Part shown: positions 47,238 to 59,746 of the stretch, piece after piece
How the letters are laid out: the number at the start of each line of letters is the position of its first letter
Position numbering within the stretch: position 1 is the stretch's first letter
Source of the DNA: Lepraria neglecta
Taxonomy: Eukaryota > Ascomycota > Lecanoromycetes > Lecanorales > Stereocaulaceae
Direction: 5' to 3'
NCBI GenBank assembly: GCA_033220425.1
Contig: CM065651.1
Span: 1,550,001-1,614,000, forward strand
DNA: 64,000 nt
Notes under the pieces: generated by a model
The model's input: only the letters and a program-made list of their open reading frames with translations
Told to the model about the DNA's origin: nothing
The model's database searches: none
Program-made: the position numbers and the translations under genes

Positions 47238-48372
47238 ATGAAGGTCAAGGTCATGAAGACAGCACCTGACTTGCAGTCTTTGCGTAGTATTGCTCAGACT
47301 TCACCGGCTTACCACGAGGCCTACTTGAGAGCAGAGGAAGACATCATCAAAACGGTTGCGACCAACGGTCTTATCGTAGATGGCATCGACCTCCTAGGTC
47401 CTTTGACAGCTCTCAAAGCGGCAACGATCAACCAGCAGGGTACCGACGGGAACTCACGAGCTGAACAGCTCCTCACACATTTCAAACAGGCCGGTCAAAC
47501 CGGTCAGTGCAAGCCACGATTTGATTTACCTACAAAGTGCAGTGAAGCAGCTCACCAAGAGCTTCTTCGAAACGACCATTTCTAAGCATCCCCGATCAGG
47601 CCAGCCACATCAGCCTCTTGCGGTGTCCTACAGCGAGAATCGCCGCATTCAAAGAGCTTTTTACCGCCGGGAGATCTACGCTCAACTGTTCGGCTACCCT
47701 CAAGTTTCATTCGAACATTTTCGAGGCGCAGTAGACCTGCCTCCTGTCGAAATGCAAGCGGAGCTACTCCTGAAGCATCTACCTTGGCACGAAGTTGAGG
47801 AGTTCAGCTGCCTTTTGGACTACGCACAAAGTCAGTGGGCAAGTATTCTAGAGAAACTTGCAGGAAAGGTTAAGGAAGACAACCGCAAACTCCCTGATGG
47901 CTTCGAAGCTGGAACGCCAGTTGAGCTTGATGATTTGACAGGTAAGACACAATCCAAATTACTCAAGTAATTCTCAACTAAGCATATTGCAGGTAGTAAG
48001 GGAGAGGACAATGTGCTTGCTCTTCTCTGCTTGGGGCCTCGATTCCTACACAAAGCCTTGACTAGCTCACACGAGGATCTAGAACAGCTCATCATCCCAT
48101 ACATTCACGTCACATACCCGCCGTCAGCATTCTCGGACTGCCTGACAGAGCATAAGTCGGCATCCGAGCAATGGGGAAATCCAGCTCACGAGTTCGAAGG
48201 TGAGGGGCGTAAGCCTAGCGCTGGGTGGCTCTTGACGGCTTGGTGGGTTCAGCGAGGATATCCACACCGCCCCGAGTTCAAGAAATGGGGATACGCTATG
48301 TGGGAGCAGGAGCGCTTTGATGACTGGGGATTATCCAGGAAAGATGTCTTGAATATGTGTGGAATCACTTAG
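47238..48372 (+). pseudogene. Damaged paralogue of the F-box-like gene at 24.7-25.8 kb
   Basis: The sequence starts in the same F-box-like pattern (LDEIPVEMKVKVMKTAPDLQ, then SLRSIAQTSPAYHEAY). It later shares RAFYRREIYAQLFGYPQVSF, LPWHEVEEFSCLLDYAQSQW and a tryptophan-rich end (FKKWGYAMWEQERFDDWGLS) with the 24.7-kb gene on the opposite strand. One intron at 47942-47992 is clear. However, the first frame (to about 47545) ends in a stop at 47583, and the middle part is read in another frame from about 47530. No room exists for a normal intron there, so a single-base indel is likely. If it is an assembly error, the gene would be intact at about 360 residues. Confidence 0.6.
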
Positions 48373-49497
48373 CAGGAAACCGGTGAGCAAAATTAGCTGT
48401 CGCTTTTAATGGGAAGAATGGCTGTGTGCGTGCGGATGTAAGAGTAGTTGGTTTCGTTTCTTTCTTGTCTGTAGGCGTGGACTACTAAAACAGATCAGCA
48501 TGCGAATTCTTTAATTTCTATTCACAGCTTAACAGTAGCTTCTCATACCATTTCACACATCCATTCGTGACATGGTCTCTTGCAGCTCATGCTTCAACAC
48601 CAGTGCCAGTGTGATAGCCGCCCCCCCTGCGACTCAAGCCTAAACGCTACCTTGCCAATACGCAAGAATTGGTGCTACTTGTACTCCAATTTTGTCTTTG
48701 TTCCTTGTTATAGTCAAGTGAAATGGTGACACTATCGATGTCTCACAGCGGAGCCGTGCCCGCGACCTGCTGTATTGCTAGATGGCCAGCTCCATACGGG
48801 TCGCACAAGTGTGTATCATAGTCTGGCAATCATTTTATTGACGACTGCAGGCTCTTCGCGACCATCAACCCCTCCATCACGACCAGCACACCCACCGGCA
48901 CCAATCCCTCTCAAGATGATTCACATTCGCATCTCGTCTCACCATCATACTCACAGCCATCCATAGTGTGCACAAAGCAACAAATAGAAGATTAGACTCG
49001 GTCTGCGATTCGTCGAATAGCTCCTCCCGCCAGCGTGCGGCGCGCGGCCCTAAAGCACGGCTGTTTCAGACCTGAGACTCCCCAACGGCCTTTCTTCAGA
49101 CGATAGTTCTATGAATTCGACCGAATATTCCAACACTTACTGCCAAAATAATGATGTCTAGGCCATTGTGAAAACGAACACCCCCCGTTCTTGAGGGGCA
49201 TGAACCATGGTTCATAAGCCTGGCCACGCAAGCCAAACCAACCGCCTTGGCATCTGCCTAACTCCTTCCCTGTGTTGACGAAAGATGAGGGCAAGCAAGG
49301 CCCGAATGCTCCTCATTCATTTCAATGGCAACCCTGTTTCAGCTAAGCATACACAGTGTCGTGTCGTAAATAGATTAATCTCATAGGCTTCCATGATCCG
49401 TTCTCTTCACAAAAAAAAAGCTCAATATCACCATGCGTTATGTTAACAAAGTGTTGTGTTCCCTTTACTCCAAGACTTTCTCCACCACTCTGCGGCC
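48373..49497. other. Intergenic, 1.1 kb
   Basis: No gene was recognised. The last part is the promoter of the glycosyltransferase gene. Confidence 0.45.
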
Positions 49498-50828
49498 ATG
49501 ATAGCGTTCCCTTCCTTCAAACAGGCCAGTCCAGCCAATTGCCTGAATCTGCTCATCGCATTCGGCATAGCCACACTCACAATCCTCTCCCTCGAATACG
49601 CCCGCCGCGTCCACAATGGCACGCTCGAACATTCAGATCACATATTCTCCTTCTCCTCCAAAGCAACAGAACCCTCCATATCACAACCCTCCCCCTCCCC
49701 GTCACCCACAACACCAACACAAGCCCGCTACCTCCCCGCCTCCGCCCTCCTCACCCGCCCCCTCGCTACCTCCCTAACCACAGTCCCCAAATACTTCCAC
49801 CAATCCTGGCTCAACACCACGCTTCCAGCCAAATTCTCACACTGGAGCCGCACATGTCGAGAGCAGCATCCAGACTGGGAATGGGTGTTATGGACAGACG
49901 CCGATAATGAGGAGCTGATGAGACGATATGTGCCGTGGTTTGTGGATACGTATTTGGCTTTGCCGGAGGAGAAGCCGGTTTATCGAGCCGATTCGGCGAG
50001 GAATGTTTATATGCATGTTTTTGGGGGGTGCATCATTACTCCCGCTCACCCACACGAGATGATCCACTGCTAACGGTGAGTTATAGGGTTTATGCCGACC
50101 TCGACGTCGAGTGCCTAGCACCCACCGAGTCACTGATAGGGAAATACCACCAACCAGGCCCCCAAGCCTTCATCGGCAGCATGGGCTACCAAGACGCGCT
50201 AGGCAAAGCATCCGTGCAAAACGCGTGGTTTGCATCGACGCCTGGACATCCCTTCTGGCAACTGCCACTCGAGCATACGCAGAGACATATCAAGGAGAGT
50301 CCGAACCCGGAGGCGCTTACGGGACCGGCGGCGCTGATGGATGTGATGAAGGAGTATAGGGAGGTTTTTGAGGGGGGGATTGCGTTGGGGATGCATTATA
50401 GGAAGGGGGGGTGGAGGGATCTTTTTTGGGAGGGGTTTGAGGGTGAGGCTAGGGTTGTGCAGGATGTTGAGGTTGACCGCGAGCTAAGGGGGGAGAGTGT
50501 CAACGCTAAGCAGAGCAAGCATACCGTCACAGTACTGCCATGGTATGAAGTCTTCCCGTACTCATGGATGGACGAGGGTAGACCGGTCAGAGATGTGTGC
50601 TGGGCTAGGAGTCCGGGCTTCAATGAGACACAGTGTAAATTGCTGCTAGCGACGGATCGGTGGGAGAGTCATGCAATTACTTATTGGAGCCACAGCTGGG
50701 GGGATGATAAGAAAGGACATGATCCGTATGGAATGAGTGTTGTGATGAGTGAGGAGGAAAAGAAGGAGGTGGATGATCATGATATTGAAAAGATTGGTCA
50801 AAACAGAAAGGCGCACCATGGGCAATAG
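49498..50828 (+). CDS. OCH1-like glycosyltransferase (DXD sugar-binding family), 423 aa
   Basis: The exons are 49498-50027 and 50087-50828, with a CTAAC branch site in the 59-nt intron. The ATG at 49498 follows a GTG-started extension that was ignored. A type II anchor (NCLNLLIAFGIATLTILSLE) lies at about residues 13-32. The catalytic domain opens with VPKYFHQSWLNTTLPAKFSH and carries WVLWTDADNEELMRRYVPWF and the DXD motif in VYADLDVEC at the exon junction. HSWGDDKKGH near the end is also typical. This is the Gly_transf_sug architecture of OCH1 and inositolphosphoceramide mannosyltransferases. It probably acts in the Golgi using GDP-mannose, but acceptor and donor are not provable from sequence. 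Confidence 0.88.
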
Positions 50829-53800
50829 TGCTGCCAATGTGGGCGTTGGAAGTCATGAGTTCGACGTTTGGATGAAATGCCGAGACTTGTATATAGAAGG
50901 CGAGCGTGTAGGTAGACCATGAGATACCATTTTGTTATGAGTGTCAATGTCTGAGACATTCGCTTGATATTGTAGTATGCTGTCCCCGGTCCCTTCTCCT
51001 CGTTCTCTTCTCCTCGTTCCCTTCTCCTCGTTCCCTTCTCCTCGTTCCCTTCTTCCTCGTCATGGTATGAACTCTTCGAAATGTGTCGAAACGTCGGTCT
51101 GTAAGACGCCAGCACGCCTCAAGACATAGGCCCATTTCCGTTGTTGCTCTTCTCGATCCTCGTGTCCCCACACCGTTCCATCACGAAAAGATTGTCAGTT
51201 CATGTATTCTTTGTCCAATTCGCGTGTACGCTTTTGCTTTTCCGCCGTCTGGTCAATATTACGTGGCTTTGTCACGGCTGGGACCAAGCAGCCCGAACCT
51301 ATACAGCGTTCGTTAAGGTCCCACAATGTCAGATGTAGAATGTGTATCCTTTTCCTTTTTGCTTGGAGACATGTCCTCTGGAACTCTGACACGAATGGGG
51401 CTCTCGACGGTGAAAAGGTGAGGCAATGCTTGTTCTCCATCGATGTTTTATGACTGGGGGAGGCTCATGAGGATGTAAGATTGGGCTTCGCCCGCTTCCA
51501 ATGTATATTGTATGACGCGGATGAGGCTCTCGAGACTGGGAACGTCGAGCCTTGCTAACTTTTAAACGCGTCGTGATGGGCTTTGTGCGACCCTAAAACC
51601 AATTTCATGCATGACCTGGAGTGGGCTCTCGGTTAGACTGTGATTGAGCCAAGACGGTACTTACAGAGGGACCATGTCGAGGCTTCGTTCTCCACAGCAA
51701 ATGCAGAAGGCACACAACTTTCAAATAGACGAGTTCCATTTTTAAGGGAAGCGATTTCGTTTATAATCCCAACATTCAACAAACAGAATGATTTGTCCAC
51801 TGCCAGCTAGATTGTTAACATGCTCATATGTAATGCTGACATGCACCTGTTGGTCATATCCCCAACAAAGTCGGTGCCACAACCTCCGAGGTTGTTATTG
51901 TGCATGCAGTTTGCCGGCTGTATAGGTGCGCTTGTTACTGTCGGTGGTAATAATGCTGAGCTTGTAGAAGGGCAGAGTGATGGTAGAATCATCCCTCCAA
52001 TGTAGGGACTCGATGGCCGGTAGCTGGCAAGATGGCAAGGTGTGAGCGAGGTCGGCCCATCAGAATTTTTTTGCTCGCCGGATCTTTCCTTTCTCATTTT
52101 ACGTGCGGTGCGGGCAGATACTTGTGGCTGAGGCTCAAGCGTAGGCTAAGCAGCGATCACACGCCGTAAGCATTCGTGTCCCTGAGCTTGTTTGGTACTG
52201 CCACCACCGCGTATTTGGTACCTTATTCCCCGAAAAACGTGTGGCTCGAGCGTAGCTTCAGTAGCGTTACCAGTCGGGAGTATACACCTTATTGAACAAG
52301 GTTCAAATCTTCCACAACCTTGTCCTTGGACACTATCGAAAGTTGTCAGTAGTGTGACATTCTTCTGTCAGGGACAGCCTCACATTGGTTAGACTCAGCT
52401 AGGCTTGTTGCAAGTGAGGAAATACCTCCGCATCGCTGTGCCCCCGGGTTTTGGTATGGACGCAGCGGTGCCTGACGGTGATGAAGATCTGACCTCGGTA
52501 TAATATCATACAACGTAGTCGCAATTTGCATTCGTCCGACACGATCTGCGATTCCTTGGCTTGGGATTGTTGGCTACTTTAGTCGAGCAAGGATCACCGC
52601 CGGCTGAAGTGGTGAGGCCGAAGCTCGAGAACAGGCATTGAAGCCTGGATTGTTGGTGATGATCGTGGACGCTGTTGTATTTCATGTCTATAAATGAATA
52701 CGAGGGAGCACCTTAGCACAGTGATACAGAACCGTCAATAGAAGGGAAATCATCCTAATCTTGACAACTCATCACTGGGAAATGGCCCGAAGCCTTTAGC
52801 AAAGATTTCGTGGCTCGCAGATTGATTGATGCAGACACATCGAAAGTGTGTCGAGTGTAGACCAAAGAGAATAATTGCTGTTGTTATTCTAATCGCAAAG
52901 TACATACAATAATTGCTGTAGACCAGAGGATTGAATCCAAATCTATGAGATTGAATGTTCTTACTCTAGTTATCCTAGTACATCTTGTCCCACTGTAATT
53001 TCTTCTGACGGTGGATCAAGTTCACCAAAGGTTCATGCCCAACGCTTTAGTCGATGATCAAAGAAGTATGGATTCAAGGCAAAGTCGTTGTATTCAGACG
53101 ACACATGTGTTCACTGTGGAAGCCACCGGCAGATGACTACTCGAGCAAAAAAAGGGGGAAGCAACAATGTCAGGGTTTGAAGGTCAGGAGAGTCTTGCGG
53201 CTCTTACTTATGAACGGTGCAACGTTCGTCCGCTTCGTTTTTGTTCTTGGACCTAGCCGCCGAAGCAGCGTGGCTTTCTGTTGGCATCTCCGCTGGGATC
53301 CCTGCAGCTCGTCCGTGCTCTGGACTTTAGGAAAAACGGTGGAGGGAGTTTGGTGGCCAATGAATACAGGCTGTCTGTCCTGACCATGATGACCGACCCA
53401 CAGCAATGGAGCATATATTCTCGTACAACAAAGTGTGGAGACCGCCATAAAGCATTAGTAGCACTGAACTGGTATTTGTTGGTCGGGCTTGGCGGATGTG
53501 TGCATGGTGCATGCAGGAGAGCCCGGATCCAGTCAATACCCCAAACAGGTGATCGTTTGCTCCAATGACCAGAATGTCACGCAGTTAGCCCATGGAAACA
53601 GATCTTTCCTGTCGCGACTGGGGAGATCTGATGGCAACAACATTAGTAACCTATCATTTCCCACCCCTTCGTTGCCACTAGCTAGTCCAACTCCAAGCTG
53701 GATTATTCCAGAGAAGAAACAGTATCATTCTGCATGGTTGACGTGGCCTTTGCAGACGGCACCATTATATCCTGATTGGGGCCCGAGTGTTTCTCCTTCT

Positions 53801-55913
53801 GCATATAGTCCACATTGCGGGGGAGTGACACTCTCGGCAAGAGTTGGTCCTGCGCGTTCGGTGCAGGAAATGGCACATGACCTTACATGGTCTGCTTCAG
53901 TACGAGTAAAGTAGCGACCAGATGGCCAACTGGACGTCACAAGTGAGCACATTATGCTTCATCGCTGACTTTTCCACCAAGCGCTTATAGATATTAGATA
54001 GGGTTGAGGTTCGCCTTCTCCCGCGAGAGTTTTCGGGAAGCTTAGAGACGTCAATGTTCACGCGATATACTGCATGAAGCCGTCTTGGTATTTTCCAGGT
54101 AAATTTTGATGGTGACACGGTGTTTGTGGACGAATGTGGATGAATACTGATGTTGATACGAGGACAACGGCGTAGCCGCTCACCGCTTTTGGTCAAGGTC
54201 AAGATCATGCATGTGGTTGGTCGTTGACAGAGCGTGAAAACCGGTAATTACGAGCTCATATATTCGATTCAGCTGTTAATACACTGCAGCACTTTTCGAG
54301 TGTGCTGTCAAATAGTCGTAAGAAAATCCTTAGGTAAAAAATGGAGAAGGCCTAGAACAATCGTCATCCCAACATCCCAACAGCCCCAACAGCCCCACTC
54401 ACCTCTTAGTCTCTGAGGCTCATGGCAGCCAAGAAGCAGCGGGCGTATGATCCATAATCGCGGGTGCCACCGCCTTCGACCTAGAATTAGCTCGGGCTTG
54501 CTGGGCTTGCTTGGCTTGTTTTACATGCCGCGAAGAGCCGTAGGGTTCTCAGGGAATGGCGAAGATCAAAAATGGACACAACGGATTGGGATCATGGGAT
54601 GTACTTTCCATCTTCGCCCACGGGGATCCCGCGCCTCAGCCACACTATTATGGCCAATCATCATCGGTCGGTCGAAAGACTCGGTATGGTCGGAGGGACT
54701 CCGCGGGGCAGAGACTTCTTTATGCGCGGCCCGATGACTGCAAGTTGAAGAGTGAAGAAAGAGCGACTGGCCGAAGAAATACACTAATCCTAAGTCTACC
54801 CGCGAAGATTTTCTCTCTTCAGCCATTCAGGGTAACGATTGCCCGATTGTTCCCAGTTTTTCCACTGGTCCCCTCCTCAAGTCCCAGTCAACGAATCAAG
54901 CCCAGTCAAGCCATGAAGCTTCTGCAGAGTGCATACGCGTAGGTGCCTATCGCAACCGTGAGCATACCTTACCTTAGGCCACAGGGGACCTGCATGTTTC
55001 TTCCAGCTGAATCGATAAAATCGAGACCCCTGAGTGCACTCCCAACAAACACAACAAATACGACTTCGACACCTGTTACACGGTTCTGGAAAACGCGAGG
55101 CACAACACAGCGAAAACAGGACAACATCCACCAGTCGGCTCTGAGGCACGGGAGATATTAATACTCGAGGCTTTCTTGGGGCTAGCCTGCTGTGCTATAT
55201 ATCCGCACAGACTCCTAACCAAAGTCCTGACCCTCCCCACCCAAGTCCACTTATCCACTTATCATTGTAGTGAGGACTCTAAAGTTCAACCGGGAAGACT
55301 CCTTCAAAGTGGAAGAACTAGCAAAATCTTAAAGGTAGGTACTTAACTCTCCCTACATATGTCGATGGTGTCTCAGATGTATCATCTCTAACTTAACGTC
55401 GTGCCTTATTAGCATCAATATTTTTACCTCATCGCCTTCCCGTTTTCTCAACACCCCTGGCATCCGAGACTGTCTAGGCCGGTACCAAACAAGGCTTGGA
55501 TCCGCGTGGCTGTTCACGCCCGAGAACATTTCGATCACACGCGTCATTTCTTCTCCCTTCAATTTCCACCCTCCGCAAACCGGAAGCCGCTGCCAGGAAT
55601 ACACTCGGAAGCGCGTTTGTTTCACTACCGTATCCACATCATAGGCGCGTGTCGAATCCTTCGAAGATCTCTACACCCATTACACCTGAGACATCCGACT
55701 CAATAAAATTCTTACCGAAACTCAATCGCTTGGCTGCCTCTTCAAGCTTCTTTTACCACATGACCTTGCCGTCGATCATACAGATGTGTATTCCTTACTA
55801 CACGCTCTAATAGCGTCTCCAAACGTTGACAGATACCACCCTTGTCACCAAAAGAGGATCTGGACTCTAGGTGCTATTGAACCTCGCACCTCCCGGGCAG
55901 TGCAGTTTGCGCT
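50829..55913. other. Five-kilobase region without recognisable genes
   Basis: No frame exceeds about 140 codons and none shows a domain, signal peptide or convincing splice continuity on either strand. A 14-bp minisatellite sits at 50991-51059. Because the next gene is a WOPR master regulator transcribed away from this region, part of it may be an extended promoter with long 5' leader introns. That is inference. Confidence 0.5.
50991..51059. repeat. 14-bp minisatellite, about five copies
   Basis: The unit CCCTTCTCCTCGTT recurs about five times, with small changes in the second and last copies. Confidence 0.9.
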
Positions 55914-57251
55914 ATGAACACTGGGAAAGCGCCCGCCTGTGTACCAACATGGCGAGGCCATATCGAAACCACAAAGGACGCATTAATCATTTTTGAAGCC
56001 TGTTTCAACGGCACCCTGGCTCATTGCTTCCGCCGGCCACATGATCGGGAACGGAACTCGCTCATCGTCAGTGGAAATGTCTTTGTTTACGAGGAGGCAA
56101 CCTCTGGCATCAAGAGGTGGACGGATGGGATACCCTGGAGCCCAAGTCGAATTCTGACAAATTTTCTTATCTATCGCCAACTCAATAGCCCTTTCCCGCC
56201 TGGAGAGAAGAAAAGAGCCACGAAGCGGAGCCAGAGGCCGCTCAAACCAGGTGACCCATATCCGACAAGTGCAAACTCGACCCCTACAACCGACGAAGCC
56301 AGACCTTTTCCCCCTGAGTCGCCCAACACATCAAGCATTAAGGCAGAGGAGAGTCCGGACAAGGATGCCAACCGCGGTCTCGTTGGTTCGTTGGTGGATT
56401 CATACGAGTTCAAAGAGAACGGATTGCTCAAGAAGACGATGACCGTCACCGTCCACAACGTACAACACCATCTGGTTTCTTACTACTCTTTAGACGATGC
56501 GAAGTACAACCTTAAAACACCGAGAGAGGACCTTCTTCTCAAAGAAATCCCAATTAGGGAAGCGCTACTGAATCAACCAAAGTTCAAGTTCCCAAATCTT
56601 GATGACGCTGGAGACGGAACGTACGAGCAGATGGAGGGATCGCAGAACCCTTATCCTACGTATTATCAGAATGGCTACGATCCATCAAGGATGTATTCCT
56701 CTCCAAATGCCGGTATTCAAGCTCCGCAAGTTTCCTCTCCTATGGGCTCCTACCATGGCGTGTACGCGCCAGCAGGCCCGCCTCCATCTTCAGGTTCAGG
56801 CTATGCTTCGATAGCACCGACGACTGCTAACTACGTTCAAACAGTTGGGCATGTGCAATACCCCCAGCACCAAACTCTCGGCCATCAACAGCCCTATCCA
56901 CACTTGAATCAGCAAGTGGTCTCGCCGTATCAGGGTCAGCAACAACAACACCACTATCAATCCCAACAGTATCCAGTGCAGCAGAGCCACTCTCAGGAAC
57001 AGCTACAGCATTCGAACTATCAGCAGCAAGCGGTGGGCAACGCATTGCCACGGCCATCCGGGATGGAATATCTCCCTCAAGAAGGCGGTGGCTTAAGCCA
57101 CGACCCATACTCTTCAACCGCCATCAAAACGGAAGGTATGGCGCCCACAAGCCAGTCTCAGCAATGGTCAATTCCAGGTCCAGGGTACGCACAGCAATGG
57201 GGCCACCGGCAAGAGGGGCCGCAGTACCCACCCTATCGCGCTCAATCTTGA
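55914..57251 (+). CDS. SGE1: WOPR-domain transcriptional regulator, SGE1/WOR1/REG1 type, 445 aa
   Basis: A single-exon frame starts at ATG 55914. The first WOPR half lies at about residues 10-100: PTWRGHIETTKDALIIFEAC, RRPHDRERNSLIVSGNVFVY, GIKRWTDGIPWSPSRI. The second half follows an inserted Pro/Ser-rich linker at about 165-230 (LVDSYEFKENGLLKKTMTVT, HHLVSYYSLDDAKYNL). The C-terminal half is Gln/Pro/Tyr-rich and probably an activation region. WOPR proteins control morphological switching and, in plant pathogens (Sge1, Reg1), conidiation, effector and toxin expression. The unusually long gene-free upstream region may reflect complex regulation. Confidence 0.95.
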   Translation: MNTGKAPACVPTWRGHIETTKDALIIFEACFNGTLAHCFRRPHDRERNSLIVSGNVFVYEEATSGIKRWTDGIPWSPSRILTNFLIYRQLNSPFPPGEKKRATKRSQRPLKPGDPYPTSANSTPTTDEARPFPPESPNTSSIKAEESPDKDANRGLVGSLVDSYEFKENGLLKKTMTVTVHNVQHHLVSYYSLDDAKYNLKTPREDLLLKEIPIREALLNQPKFKFPNLDDAGDGTYEQMEGSQNPYPTYYQNGYDPSRMYSSPNAGIQAPQVSSPMGSYHGVYAPAGPPPSSGSGYASIAPTTANYVQTVGHVQYPQHQTLGHQQPYPHLNQQVVSPYQGQQQQHHYQSQQYPVQQSHSQEQLQHSNYQQQAVGNALPRPSGMEYLPQEGGGLSHDPYSSTAIKTEGMAPTSQSQQWSIPGPGYAQQWGHRQEGPQYPPYRAQS

Positions 57252-58644
57252 GATGATTGACTCAGGTGGCAGCGTCTCCTGGTCATCCTGACAGGCATAG
57301 CTCAGGTGCCAAGCTCCGCCGGAACCGCCGGTCCCTAATAGACGTATACATCAAACCTGAGAGCATTTACATTGGCGTTGCTCATCATTATTTGCTCAAT
57401 CGCGACACAGCAGATGCCAGAGGCGTTTTCGGCTTGTGTACTGTATCGGTCTAATGTGTCCTTGTAATTGGGAGCCTGAGGCTCAGCGCCAATGTGGTAT
57501 CTGGTTCGTTGCACATACATTTTTACATATCTATAGCTCGGTAATTCGCATACCTCCTATCGGTCGTCTGGAAACTCGCCTTTCCCAAGTGCCTCACCAA
57601 CTCCAACTGCTCTTATCGATGACGGTGTCGTTCTGCCATGTTGACCCTTGGGGATCTAAGGACTATCGGCCGAGGCCTGGACCTCTCCCCTAGCTCTCAT
57701 ATCTCAAACGGCGCTTGCTCTGAACGAATTGCTGATCGGCCGGAAATATCGAGGACCGCCGCTAACTGCATGATTACCAACATGCTGCAGCATTATTGCC
57801 GACTACCGACGGCATGATCTTATTGAGTACGAGTCACATTATTGGTGCATGCGAATGGCATTGCGTGACACCGTGCGCATAAGAGTGAGCCTTTAGCGTG
57901 CGTTGATCGCAAGTGATCGACTTGTGCCTGGAGGATTTTCAAGGCTTGGCAGACGCTACTGAGGCATTGGCGGAGAGCACTCCGCTCTTCGGAGACACGG
58001 CAGAGAAAGACGACGGCATGAAGGAGACCTCCTGAGATGCGCAGAGGTCTACGATTGTTATTATTGAGTAGAATAGATAGGGATAATGTCAAAAGTTACG
58101 CATGCCTTACTGAGTATCAGCATGCTTCATTCCCCGCGAAGCGCAACGCACTGCAGATGTACTTTAGGTTGATTTATTACTGGACGAAAACAACAGAACG
58201 AGGCCGCTAGCGCAACGATCAGCAGCGAACCATTTTCTCGGGAGATTTCTTGAGTCCTGCAACTTGCCGATCTTCAATCAATCTGAATCAAAGGCTTCGA
58301 AATGATAGAAGCGGCACAACGCAAGGTTAAATAAATGACTCGTTCTAATAGCATTGTTCGCCTGGAGGTCTGACCGCCACGAGTCCAACGAGACAACGTG
58401 GCAGAAACAAAAAATTCAGCCTTACAAGTCACCTGTCCACCAGATTTCCTCTCCAAGACAGAATCGCAGCTATATGCGACACCAACCACATTCCTTGATT
58501 TCTGAAACATCTATCGCACTTTTGAAACAAGACTGACTAGGTATCTATCCGCCATTACCGTACAGTTCCGATTTGCATTTGCCAGCACACCTTGGCGGGG
58601 AGCCGCTCCACAAGTCTATTGAGTTGGAGTGAGGCCACCATGCA
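57252..58644. other. Intergenic, about 1.4 kb
   Basis: This is the 3' flank of the WOPR gene and the promoter of cardiolipin synthase. No gene was recognised. Confidence 0.45.
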
Positions 58645-59746
58645 ATGGCATCTGCAGCTTCTGCTTTTGCGTCGCGTGCTCTGCGATTGAGGAGTGCGCC
58701 ACCGTGTGCGCTGCTACGGAAGGGGTTGGGGATTTCTCCTCGGGAGGGCACGGCTGCGAGGATTGGGACCAGGGGGGTTGAAAGGTGGACGGGGCATGAG
58801 AGGATATGCTGTGCTAGTGGAGGTGTAGGCGGTAGTTGGGGACGGCAGGGTGATCGGCTGATAGCTAAGGCTGGTGCTCAGAGATGGGCTAGTAACCCTC
58901 GATGGGGCGTGAAGCATGGGCGACAGTTGAGATGTCTGTCCAATGGCCCGGGCGACTCAGAACCTCAATGCTCAAAGAAGTACGCCACCAACCCATGTCT
59001 CGTTACCACTACAACGCTCGCTAACCTCACCCCCACAGGAAAACGCCCCTCTCCACCCTCCTCCCCACCCACGAAAACATCTACACCCTCCCCAACATCC
59101 TAACCTTCTCGCGCCTCATCGCCGCCCCAGTCGTCGGCTACCTCATCATCCACGACCTACATATCCCCGCTCTAAGCCTCTTCATCTATGCAGGCGTCAC
59201 GGACTTGGTAGATGGGTGGATTGCGAGAAGATGGGGATCACAGACCGTAGTGGGGACGGTGATTGATCCTATGGCTGATAAGGCGCTTATGACTGTTGTG
59301 ACGGTCTGTTTGGCTGTGAAGGGGGTTTTGCCTGGTGAGTTGAACCTTTCAATAGTCCCATGAGGGATCAAGGACCACGAGCTGATGCAAATGCTTGATT
59401 CTCAGTACCTCTAGCAATCCTAATCCTAGGCCGCGACGTCCTCCTCGGTCTATCAGCCTTCTACTACCGCTACATTTCCCTCCCACCTCCCCGCACCTTC
59501 GCAAGATACTGGGACTTCTCCCTTCCCTCGGCAGAAGTGCGGCCAACAAGTATCAGCAAAATCAACACTTTCCTACAATTGGGCTTGATTGGAGCTACGA
59601 TGAGTGGACTCGCGATGGGAGGATTGGGAGAAACAGCACAGGCTATGGTGGAGATTAGTTGGTGGATCGTTGGGGCTACGACGATTTGGAGTGGGGGGAG
59701 CTATGTTTGGGGGAAAGATGCTGTTAGGATTATTAGGAGTAGGTGA
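58645..59746 (+). CDS. CRD1: Mitochondrial cardiolipin synthase (CDP-alcohol phosphatidyltransferase), 323 aa
   Basis: The exons 58645-58979, 59039-59334 and 59406-59746 join in frame. The first about 110 residues are Arg/Ala/Ser-rich, like a mitochondrial presequence. The catalytic CDP-alcohol phosphatidyltransferase signature DxxDGxxAR...G...D...D is complete in DLVDGWIARRWGSQTVVGTV followed by IDPMADK. Further conserved pieces are YTLPNILTFSRLIAAPVVGY and LILGRDVLLGLSAFYYRY. The enzyme joins CDP-diacylglycerol and phosphatidylglycerol into cardiolipin in the inner mitochondrial membrane. An ATG five bases upstream is out of frame. Confidence 0.95.

Noticed and set aside
52300-52330. GGTTCAAATCTTCC resembling a tRNA T-arm
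   Set aside because: No matching acceptor stem, anticodon arm or upstream A-box could be found.
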